Shown here: positions 23,006 through 34,200 of the stretch, piece by piece
Numbering within the stretch: position 1 is the stretch's first letter
Layout: each line of letters begins with the position of its first letter
Notes under the pieces: generated by a model
The model's input: the letters and a program-made list of their open reading frames with translations, nothing else
Database searches by the model: none
Told to the model about the DNA's origin: nothing
Program-made: the position numbers and the translations under genes
Assembly (NCBI GenBank): GCA_021432635.1
Contig: MU270041.1
Location: 788,107-852,106, forward strand
DNA: 64,000 nucleotides
Direction: 5' to 3'
From: Thozetella sp. PMI_491
Lineage: Eukaryota; Ascomycota; Sordariomycetes; Chaetosphaeriales; Chaetosphaeriaceae

Positions 23006-23043
23006 AAATAATAATAAAAAATTAAAAAAATTAAAAATAAAAA
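23006..23043. repeat. A/T-only low-complexity tract
   Basis: A 38-bp stretch made only of A and T, mostly AATAA and TTAAAAA blocks, sharply different from the GC-rich surroundings. Confidence 0.75.
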
Positions 23044-25579
23044 CAGACACCAACAAGGCACCACCTATGGCAATTCACCGGTCCATCATGGAGATGTTGG
23101 ATTCTTCGATGGACGGAGATGGTGTGCGAGGCGCCGATCTCTCTCGTCTTTGCAGCCCGCAATTGGCCGCACGGCGAGATTGACTTAGGCGGAGTGTGGC
23201 CGGACCCCTCCTCGCACGTTCGAGAAGGGCAACTGCCGGGGCGATTTGTCACATCGCGACTATATTCCATCGGTCCGTCTGGGGGCGCCGTGGTGCGTGC
23301 GGCAGCAGGAGGATTGGAGAGAAAGCTATCGCCGAGGTGGCTCAAACCAAGTTTGCTGGGCCGTTGGAAGCTATTGAGTAGTTCGAGTACGTCCCTACGG
23401 TACAGTGCAGTATGTATGTACTTTGGCGAGTTTGGGTATGTGGCGACGCTGCGCCGGTGGCCGATCGCGGGGCGTAACGGAGCGTCACCGCCTAGAGCGA
23501 TGGCGCCGGTCGCCTTTGGGGCCGTTTTCTTTCTGCCTGCATCCGCCCCACCCCAGGCCCAAAAACCGCCACGCAGGATTCGAAGGCTCTCATTGCCTCC
23601 CGTTGCCGAACATTTAGGGCAACGAGGCAACGATCCCTCCCCACGATCCCTCCACACACGGTCCGATCAGGTTTCACGCACCGCCGAGCTTCGCAAAGCA
23701 TTGCACGAGTTAGAAAAAGAACAAGTACTGTGACGGTCGAAAGGGCGAATTGAACAACGGGCTCTGGACGCCTCCGCCCGTTGCACGGGGGCTCACCGTC
23801 TCTTGACACTTTCACATGCCCTCCAAGCCCCCCCCCTTCACTGGCATCAGCTGAGTCGCCGGACTGCCCCTCCACACCTTATCGGCCAGCGCCTGTGGGG
23901 TGTAACATCGCACTGGGACGCGAGCTCCCCACATACTGGGTACCTAGTAGCTCCGTGGTGCGTGGGTTGTGTGGGTTTGCGTGGGTAGGCACTTGGCACG
24001 GTAGGAAACGCCGCCCCTCCTCCCCCCAGATTCCTGCAAGACAGCCCCTGTAGCGCCTGCGGCTCACCCACTGTGCTAAGGCAGGTAAGCAAGTGCGGGC
24101 AGTCCTAGGCGCTATAGCGCGAACCCCCGACACTTATCGACAGGGTACGGAGATAGACTAAAATGATTACACATGGAAACCGGGCACCAGACGCAGACAC
24201 CAGACACAGAGCACAGTCGCGTCAAGAGAAAAAAAAAACATTCAACGCAGCACCCGGTGCAGTCAAGGTAGCGAGCACGAGAGCAAAATTGCCTCAGCTT
24301 CTGCCTCCTCTGACTGGTCCTTTTCCGGTGGCTTTCGACTATCCACTGGGCTAACGACCGAGGCCGGCTCACTCGCTTGACCGCATTTTGCGGGGGGCGA
24401 CTTTGACATTTCCCGCCGGACGGTGACCGATCGGCGACTGAAGTTCGGCCCCGCCCCTTTGGGTTACTTCTGTGTCCCGAGACCAACACCGCGTCGGCGC
24501 CTCGTGCCGCCACCAAAGGAAGGAAAGCACAGGACGCGGCTCGAGCGGGCACGAGCTTGTTCCTTGGACCGTCGGAAGTCGCGGTAGCGGCAAGTACTGT
24601 ACAGTAGATAGCAAGCCTTGCTGGTGGGCGAATAATGAGCGCCAAGCAGACGCAGCTGCTTGCGCAGCGCAACCCCTGGTTGAGCTGGCTCAGCTAGTTG
24701 ACGAGGTCCAGAATCATTTCGCCCCGGGTCCGCAGTCATCAAAGGTCATTATGACGAGGCATGCAGATCCTTGGTCGGGCCGTCGACAACTTCGACCATT
24801 CGACAATTCGACGTTATTTTTCCTTGGCGCCATCCCGGCCGCCCCAGAGCCTCGGGAATTCGGGAGGACAAGGGCCGTCACGGCCATGACGTCATCGCAG
24901 ACCCATGAGCCCCTCGCAAAGACCGCGTGCCGCGAGCCAATTCTTGATTTCGATGTTTTAGACAGGGAAAACCAAGCCTATGGGGAATTATCGGGGGCGT
25001 TGTGCATTCTTGCATTACAGTTCCAGCTACTTGGTATCTACGCATCATCGAGGCCTGCATTTGGCCATGATCGTGGTCGTGGCTAGGCCATCGTAACGCC
25101 GTGGAACGCGAGTCGCCAAGATCAAAACAAATCGCCCCTAATCCCCCCCCCCCCCACCGCAAGCCGAGATAAGCAGGCGAGGGGGCGGGGCGGGGAGATA
25201 CCGTAATGTAAACAGAGGGTGGACGTAGTAGAGCAGCGCAGTAGGCTATTAGATCTCGGAGCATTTCATGATATGATACGAGTTCTTGAGCCATATTTTG
25301 CTAGCCAATCGCGTCTTCACGACGAGGGCGTTGCCCTGTGTGCACAATACGTGTCCTCCCTGTAAGAAATCTTTCGGGAGTCTGGAGGTTGGCCGAGGAG
25401 TCGTAATGGTCGGCCAACGGGTAGTGCAACGATCAGACAAACTTGCAATTCGAGAAGCTAAGAGTATCTCACGCCCCCAATCTATGTTTTGGGTCTCTCG
25501 GGCGTTCCCTAATTCTCCCATCTCCCGTATCGACCCGCGGCCGTTCGGCGACCATGTCCTCCGGCAAAGACACGCCGTG

Positions 25580-27221
25580 CTAGAGGTATATGTAGCAATA
25601 CGGGCCCGCTAGCGAGCTCACATGGTGCTTCATCGCCGAAGGCGACGAGCCCTCAGGCGCCACCTAGTTGACGGTGAGGAAATCCTCCACCGTGGCTTGC
25701 TCGCTCAGCGGATCGTTGAGAATGGTGCGCGTCCCGTTGATCATGAATGCCCTCTCGATGGGCTTTTGGTTCTGCCAAATCCAGGACACGCGGTCGACCA
25801 TGGTGTGCGTGAGCCAGAACATGGGATCTCCCGGGGAGTTATATAGCTGTAGAATCGTCTCGTAGTTAACATTACCCTCCCGCGCTGGGCAGCTGGCAGG
25901 GCGGGGCGCGAGTGAAGAAGAGGGGATGAGTACGGAACACGTACGTCGCCGCCGGGGTCTCCGGCGTAGACATAGTGAGCTACCCCATGGGGCCCAATAT
26001 CTGTGATGTGGCCCGGGACGAGGCCGCCGGGTACCGCCAGGATCCTCCCTCAAAGAAGTCCTGGAACGGTCCGATGTTGTCGCCCTGGAACCTGGGGTCG
26101 GTTAAGAGGAAGCGAAGGCGATCGTCGGTATCGAACCGTAGCGCAAGATCCGCCGAAATGTCCCGCCGGATGCACCGTGGCTGGTAGCCGAGGAACGGGC
26201 CAGGCATCGGTGCGTCGGGGGCTACCAGGCCCGGACGCGTGGCTGACAGGTTGGTCGGGATGCCGGCGTATGGGCCGGTCTGGACGCAGCCGCCGCCTTG
26301 GCCTTGGACAACCGGCGTGCAGTACAGACCTTGCGGCTGTACATCTGTGCAGCTGTGAGGGGCCCATATGCCGTTGCCCCCTTGGGAGTATTGGCTCCCG
26401 TCGAAGTACAGCGAGTGAAGGAGATCCTACGCCGTTATTCAAAAGCTGCTGCTGCCCTCTCGCGGACGGACACCGACAAGTGGCAAGGTGTGAGATTATG
26501 GTGCTCACCTTGGCGGACTTTCCCCAGTTCCAGTAAGGAAGGTAGCCATCATATCCGCACTCCTGGCGTAGAGCAGTCTCAAAAGCCCACAGATAATATC
26601 GATGCCATAAAAAGAATGAGCCCGTGAAGTGGATGACATCTGTCTGGTTGATGTGGATCGCCACGAAGTCATCATATCGGGACTTGGCACCCGGCGCCAG
26701 ACCGGGCGGTATGTTGGACGGGGATGCCATCAGGCACTTCACTATCAATCCTCGTTCAGGAGGGCCGAAATGTGAGAATGGGTTGGAGATGGGTTGGGCT
26801 CACTAGCGGTGGTATAGGCCAGCTTCTCCTGGTCAGAGAGCATAGAACTGTGGCCAGTCCAACAAAGGTCAGACACAGGCTAGAAGATCTTGCAAACGCC
26901 CAGTGCTTACCATTCGCGTCGAACGTAGACATTTCCGATCTCGCAAGACTGCTGCACACCACGAGAGGAAAGGTGTTTCGGCAGCTCCCCGCTCGCAATG
27001 GAGCGCAGTAGGCGGGCTAGGCTGTCGGCGGCAAGGAGGTCAGTGTTCAGCCTCGATTCCGGCACATAGGCGCGAGCAAGCGTTGCAAGTACCAACGCTA
27101 ACACTAAAGGCAGAAGATGCAGGTTGGCTATGGATAGAGCTCGCGAATACGCCTGACCTCTCGTAGCCAACCCTGGGTTGTAATGTAGAGAGAAAGACAG
27201 AGCGATGCCGGCCCTCAGCAT
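25580..27221 (-). pseudogene. Tyrosinase (type-3 copper oxidase), probably disrupted
   Basis: Common-central-domain tyrosinase, which would oxidise phenols to quinones in pigment chemistry, likely secreted given the hydrophobic LHLLPLVLALVLATLARAY segment. Exons: 27221-26911, 26847-26804, 26741-26509, 26426-25945 and 25846 onward. CuA ligands are His148, His156 and His165 (AIHINQ, VIHF, LWHRYY) with ECGYDGYLPYWNW after them. CuB shows HGVAH plus FWLTHTMVDR, so all six ligands remain; a Thr replaces the usual first His of the HH pair. Two defects are seen. In exon 4 the frame shifts by one base near 26043-26055, between DFFEGG and the HGVAH segment. In exon 5 a TAG at 25666-25664 is followed in the same frame by 27 codons ending GPYCYIYL, the normal family C-terminus, with a stop at 25582-25580. 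Either a pseudogene or sequence errors. Confidence 0.72.
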
Positions 27222-28243
27222 GATGCTCAGTGATATACAGCCATCAGTGTGGTCTCTAGGGTGCCAGCCTCTCAAACCCTATACCAAGATAATTCTATAT
27301 ATTCATATGCAGGAATGCGATAGACTACACAGGCTTAACACCTCGGCAAGTCGTCCCTGCGCCCTCGCACTGATAATCATCCACGCAGCCGCAGATGGCA
27401 CAACGTGGTTAGCTCTATTGGGACAGGTGCTGTTCTGGCATATTAGCTGCACATTGTCAGCCTGCGCCAGGGCATGTAGAAGTATCTGGATACAAGACGT
27501 GAACATCATCTGGCATCACCTAGCAGCCAATGGGGTAAATGGGAGACGCCTAAGTCTAGCTAGGGTGCGCGTGCGTGCCAATGAATAGTCGAGGTTGTAT
27601 CAGCCTGCTAACACGGCTACCGCTGACTTACCGGACAAGAGTTGGTGCCAGTCTCCATCATACCCCGGGTCAACCCCAAAGCGGCAAGTATCTACGAGAC
27701 GGAAGAAGTAGAGAATCAGAGAAGGGCTATGTCCCTTGTGTAACTTCCTTTGTAGGAAGGGGTATATACTCATCTATCAGAAGCTTGGCAGGACGCGGCA
27801 TAGAGAATCAACCTCTAGGTGTGTTACACGACGGCTATTTAGTTGAGATGCTTCCGGGGAAGGGAACTTTGTGCAACGAGGGCCATTCGTCGAGCCCAAA
27901 CTAGGTAGCTAGAGTGCGAAGCAAGGTCCATCTCGCCGTACAAGGGGAACTGCCTCTAGAAAGAAGACAGTTCCCAGGATTCAAGAGTCGGTTACTGCCT
28001 CGGGAGCACGGAAATAGAGAGGCTAGTAAGGTCATTTCTGTTGCTAATTCCACTTGTACACTGACCGCCGTACCAGGCACGCAACACACTTCCATAGCGC
28101 CTGAACCCCGGGCACGCTCGTAATTCATTCTGACCATATTGCCCTCGTAGTCTGCTACCTTCCCTGCAACCCCCCATGTCCCGCTGATCTCACGTTTCTC
28201 TACAAACTAAGCATAGGGGTAGGTTCCTCCGCCTCCTGGCTGT
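27222..28243. other. Intergenic, tyrosinase promoter and VPS13 3' flank
   Basis: About 1 kb between two minus-strand genes. The tyrosinase frame is open up to 27275, so an earlier start there is possible. Otherwise only short frames without recognisable features. Confidence 0.4.
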
Positions 28244-31200
28244 TCACTCTAGTCCCCGGAACCTCCGGTTAAACTCCTCCACCGCGACGGCAACCATGCG
28301 ATATAGGAACGCCCTACCGCTCTCCTCGCCGACAGGAATGAAGGGCCCATTGGTGCCGCCACGGAGCGAGAGGCTCAGACCCGTCCGTTCCTTGGCGATG
28401 GTCTGCACATCTTTGAGTGGCACGTCCCACTCGGTCGTGAGGCGCCGGCTCCGAATCAGCAAGATGTGCGCGTACGTCACCATGACGACCATATCTTCGG
28501 CCGGCAGCTCGAGGTGCGCAATGTACTCTTCATCGAAGTACTTGCCGTTATCTACTTGCTTGAGCCAGTTTTGACCGAGCGCCTCCCGCTGGCTGTACGG
28601 CCGCACGATGCCGTCGGCCGCGATGAAGCGGGTCAGCCGCACACGGTCGAGCTCGGAGCCGTCGAACACGGTCGTAGTGTTGCGAATACCTTCGCTGACA
28701 TTAGAGGCGAGGTCGAAGACGCCGATGGCTGGTTTAGTCGCCAGACCAAGAACGCCCTTGCCGACACCCTTGAAGAAGCCAAGGGCGCCTTCCTGCTCTG
28801 CTCCCTCTAGAGGCTTGCGTGCGAGGCCGCCGACGCCCGACGCGACCGAGGTGAAGAAGCTGTTCGCGCCGGCGGTCACACCGTAGATCGCATGCTTCGG
28901 CCGGTTGCGGGCCCGCGTGATGCGGCGGCGGTCCTGGAACTGCTTGTCCATTGTTGCAGCTGCTAAACCCTTGGCTACGCTACCTGTGATCTTGGACAGC
29001 GAGTCGCTGAAGCCGTAGACGGACTTCTTGAAGAACGAGCCAGCCCCGCGTGCCAGACCGATGCCAAAGTCCTCTGGCTTGTCGGACATGATTAGACCCT
29101 GGTACGGCTCATAGAAAATGTCGGCGAATCCTGAGCTGATATTGTTGAACAGGCCCACGGGATTTCCGAAGAAGTCGGCACTGCCAAGGATCTTGTGAAT
29201 TTGGTACAGTGCCTCCTGGCTGTAGTGGTTTGACACGTTCTGGATCAGCACCGGGACGGAGACGCGCATGTTCTCGAGCATCAAAGCGTTGAACCGCACG
29301 GGGGCGTCATTGATGTTGCCGATGGCCATGGTCATGACGTTCAGGAAGAACATGAGGGGGTTCCTCGATGACGTCTTGTCTTCGGCGTTAATGCGCTCCG
29401 TCCGCATGAAGGAGAGATCCAGCTGCATGGGCTGGATGTTCAAAACTTCGAAGTATATGTCGCGACCAGACTTCTGCTGCTTCGGCTCGGGGATATCGAT
29501 CGTCTCATCGCACAGCCGGTCCTCCTCTTCCGTGGTCCACGCAGCGCCGGGGACCTTGGAGTAGTCGAGGATCGCGTAGACGAAATCCTCATCCAGCTCA
29601 ATGGTCATCTGCTGAAGCAGTATAGTAGCGTACTTGATGTACTCGACACCGTACGAATCGTCTTTGACTCGCGTGACCATGGCGTGCAGCGAGGGATGCG
29701 CCTCTATTTCCTGCGCCCTCTTCGGCACCACACTAGGGTACAGAATCATGGGGAAGATGCCGCCGTAGAGCTGATTGTCGATCTGGATCCACTTGACCGC
29801 TAAGCTCACTGTCTGGTACAGCGGTGAATCGCTATAACGAATCTGCACGTCACGCAAGGTGATATATGCTAGTTCTTTCAGCTGCGTGTTGATGAGCGAC
29901 ACGCCGATCCCCGACAGGCGGAGCTGGGCGCGGAATGTGGCACCACTATTGATATCCTTGGCCTCAAATCCTTCCCGGCTGGTGACAGAGCCGGCAGCGG
30001 ACTGCTGGCGGTAGAGACTCTTGGATGGCTTGAAATTGGATAGAATTAGGGTCTGCGTCGGTCCATCGGCGGTGACATTAAGGTCGACAATCTTGATCTG
30101 GCTGGAGGGGGTCGTGAACTTCATTGGCATCAAGTTACCAATCTCAGCCAGTTTCACATGGCGCTCCTTGTTGTATGCACTGATGCAGATCTCGCGGTGC
30201 TTCGCGGCCGGGAAGTCCCAGGCATACGGCATGATGCTTCGAGGTGGGAGACGGTATCGGATGGGCCGCCACCCAGACCTGTCCTCGGTCCCATCCTCGT
30301 CGAGGTTGGGGTTAACCTGGTAGAAGGTGAATTCTGTATCGCTTTCGTTGCGCATCGAGAAAGGCCAGTTCTTTGTCTCCATGCTCAGGTTGAGGAAGAT
30401 GGTCGCATCTTCCATCATGATCTCGACACGGATAAGTTTCTGGCGCTGACCTGCCTTGGCGATCTTGATGTGCGTCGTGCCCAGGTCCGAGATGTTGAAC
30501 GGTGACGTCCATTGGTTGTTCACCCCGGGATAGCACAGACAGAGCTGCTTTACCGGGCTCTTCTGGAGGAAATGCAGTGGCTGCAGGGCGCCGCTCTTGA
30601 TTGCCATCAGTCCTGACGAGCTTGGCTCCCGAATGTTGATCTCCTCTCCGAGCTTGTTCTGGATGACAAATCTTGGCGCGAGGGTCACCACCTTGGTCAT
30701 CTTGTATTTGCCTTGGCCGGAATCGACTGTGAGGCCTAGGTGGATCTCGCTATTGTGGCTCGTCGAGTTCAGCACAACCTCGGCCGTGCTACCGATGGCT
30801 TCAAAGCTCTGGGGCTTACTCCATTCCGAATCGGCAACCTTGAGGTGGGCGCGGTTGCGCTGGTCGTCGTTACCGAACGCCCACATCAGCGGCTGGGCCT
30901 TGGACCTGTCTGCGTCGGAGACATTCACAAGAAGTTCCGGCCCGGCCGCGCGGGAATGCTGGGTGAAGCCCTTAGCCCTGATGCTCAGATCGAGACCCGT
31001 CTTGTTTAGTATGACATGCGGGCTAAACACGGTGACCTTGAAGGCGCCGCCACTGTCGGGGATGCGGTAGTAGTGCAGCCGGAGATTGAGGTTCATGCCA
31101 GAGTCATCTGTGCAGACGAGGTGCGACTCCTTCCTGAAATCCTCCGCATTATTGCCCGAGTTGATGATGGCGTACTCGCTCGGCTTGAAGGCCGTGTCCT

Positions 31201-34200
31201 GCATGTCAATGCTCATAAGTAGAAGATGGGAGAGATCCACGACATGAACTGGGCTGACACCGCCTTTACGCAAAAAGTTGGGCCAGTACTTCTTTGTGTT
31301 TTTGTCGTAAATCTGATATTTGAAATCATAGGGCAGCAAGTTCTCTAAAGTGACCGGCGCGGAAAGCTTGATCCTCATGTAAGGATATGACCTGCGGTGT
31401 GTTAGCAAATATCATCAAGTCTAGCAGAGTCATGCAAGAATACTTACTTCGTAATAGGGCTGCCGCGATTGAAACGTGCGTTAAGCTGAAAGAAAAACGG
31501 CTCCCCGTTCTCTCCTTTGCACATCATCGTATTCGTCGGACGCTTCAGGAGGTCTCGCCACCACAACGAGTTGCTGCTCCATCCATATCCAAAGCCAGAA
31601 TCGGGGCGAACGAGCAGGCTCTTCAAGTAAACAGCGCCTACAGGTGCCGGTCGGGCCTCGCCTGGCGCAATCTTCTCGATCTTGAGGAGATGACCCTCTT
31701 GCGCGTCGTATACGCCAAGCTCGATCGGGATATTTGTCTCGTTCTCCACAAGAAGGGGGCTGCGGAGGGTCACGTACTTCACGTTATCGGACCCGAGCTT
31801 GATTTCTACCAACATCTTGTGCAGGACCTGGTCGGCCTTCGGCTTGAGGGCGTAGATGAACTCGCCCTCCCGGTTGAGCCTGATGTTTTTGACCGTATCA
31901 AATCCGCTTCCCTCGAGTTGTACCGTGACATTGCTGGCATTCGTACTTTCCGCCAGGAGATTCTCTCTCATTTTCTCCCAGTCCTCGAAGCTCCATGGCG
32001 CCTCGTGGCCGTCTTCAAGTCTGAGCGACGTGTCCTGCGTGCTTCCTTGGCGGCGCGTGTTCATAACGACGTCGAAGCCCGTGTAGTTGCGGATTCGGTA
32101 AGGAGCTTCGACGCCACGAGGCTTGCCGATAACATCCTGGTCTTGGGTCAGGAACGCAAAGGATTTCGATGCGAGTGCGATGGATGCAGTAGTGATGGTG
32201 ACGTCAAACGTTCGCTTGGACGACACATCGATCGACAGAAGACCGGTGTCCTGCTCACGAGCGACACCGACGCCAACCTGCCAGGGCTCAATGAGTGGCT
32301 CCCACGCCGACTTGGCAAAGTTGAAGATGTTGGTATACATATCGATCGCAGCCTCAGCCTTGAGGTTCGATGACCAGTTTTCGGCCGAGCTCGTAAACTT
32401 CCGGACGCTCAGGTCGAGTATCGGCAGCTCGTGCAGGTCTCCGATGAGGACGACCCGGACGCCATCGATGGTGGCAGTCAACGACTCATACCGAGCAGGA
32501 GCCTTGCTAATGTCATGGGGTGGTGGCGCCCCGTCTTGCGACCGGCCACTAGTCCCCGTTCTGATGGTGTTGCCTTTCCTTGAAGAGGCAGCTCTCGTTG
32601 AGGGACCCTTTCCGCTGGCCGATCTCTGCTTCAGCTGCTTCGCCATTTGATTTGACGTATTCGACTTGTTCTCTTTAGTGTCGTTCCCAGACAGCTCAGA
32701 GGCTTTGGATATGATCTGCATGACGAGCAGGATATCCCGGAGAGAAAGGCGGAGGATGAGAGGCTCAATATCGATGTGAATATCTGTGATCAAGGGCTGT
32801 GAGCTGTCTATGGACATCTGTACCGAGAAATCATCGATGATCCGAAGTCTACTGTCATCAAATCTGTCCATGCGGCAAAGGAACATGCCGCACTGCGAAA
32901 CCTGGAAAGTGAGGGCGTGCTGCTGCGATAGGAGTACCTGTTTGGTGCCCAGAACTATGGCTTCTGAGTTAGAGACCAGAGGGTTGGCGATGAGGATGAC
33001 TTGCGCATCGACGATATTAACTCGATATGCGATGTTTAGCTTCGATTCTTCAGGCTTCGCGTCCGGCGAGGACCCGCTACCCGCGCCGCTCGCCTGCGAC
33101 TGTCGGCCAGTGAAGGTGACCTGCATTGAGTCCGCATCGCTCGTGTCTTCTGGGCTACCAACCGAGCTCTCGCTGTCGAGCACTGCAAGTTCATTGGTCC
33201 GTAGGCCGACTGTGACGAAGTGCTGGATCGCGAAGAGATAGTCAAGGGCGAAAATGACCCTTGGGCTGTCAATGGCTATGATAGCGATGAGGCTGCGGTC
33301 CTTTCCCCCGGACAAGCTGAAATTCGCCATAAACTGCTGCACATCCGGGTTGCTGCTTGTCATGATACGGCGGAACTTGTTCGTCTCGCGTGGGCGCGTA
33401 TCATAGATCGTGAATGCCTGGATGACAAACTCGGCCTCGATGCTGTTGTTGGAATCGACTCGCGTCTTCAACCGAGTCGTGTCGAGGCTGAATTTGGATA
33501 AGCTGGCTGTCTCTAAGTCAGAGACGGGGGCATCCTCTGGAGCGTTGACCAGCTCGAGGCTGATCGTGTCCACTTTGAAGACGAGATCAAGCTTGGTCCA
33601 TGGATCGCTCTCGCTATGGCCGAGCTCGGGTTTCTGGTCGATCAGCTTCTCGCTATTCTTTCCCTTGTCGAAACCGGACATGGTCCTGGCACGTTCCAAG
33701 GTGGCAACATCAACATCTCGTTCTGCCTCCTCGGCTCTCCGGTCTGCGTCTCCCGAGAAAGCCGCAGGGACAGAGCGAGAGACCTCAAGAAGGGAGTTGA
33801 GCTGGTACTGTGTGATACGCAGCTCGACGTTGCTCATCTTGCCTTCAATCTCTAGGTCTGGTCGCTTGTTCCCAGATCTATGTTCCGCGTACGTGATAGC
33901 GAAGTCCAGATCGAGGTGATCAATCATCTCTAGCTCCTCCGATTGGTCGCCAGAATAGTAAAAGTTCGACGTGAGCCTAATATTGCGGATGCCAGTAGAC
34001 AGCTTCATAGCGATCTGTGCATCCTCCGAGTCGTCAAGCGGAGCGAACTTGTTCTGGGCGTATATTTCTCCGAGGTACGCAGTGACCACGTCTCGCTTGG
34101 GCTTTTCCGGCACGACGGCGCGAGGAAACACGACGATTGGGGTTTTGACAACGACGTCAAACTTCAGGCGGTTCTGGCTCTGCTGGAACTGATTCGCCTG

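Larger units (their letters stand above)
18657..25579. other. Gene desert of about 6.9 kb
   Basis: The largest empty stretch of the window. Reading both strands I find no domain, no splice-connected exons and no RNA gene I can defend. The largest frames (281 codons on minus at 19899-20744, about 205 codons on both strands at 23.0-23.7 kb) are Pro/Ser/Arg-rich and lie opposite each other. Simple repeats are frequent: a 10-mer at 20321-20350, a 9-mer at 20953-20988, (CT)n near 21475-21493, an A/T-only strip at 23006-23043 and a C13 run at 25143-25155. A tRNA-like 3' fragment (rev-comp of 20152-20170) has no matching A-box. Confidence 0.45.

Noticed and set aside
23031-23733. Opposed 208- and 204-codon frames
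   Set aside because: Neither has domain resemblance; the minus frame begins in clean sequence but ends in an A/T-only tract.
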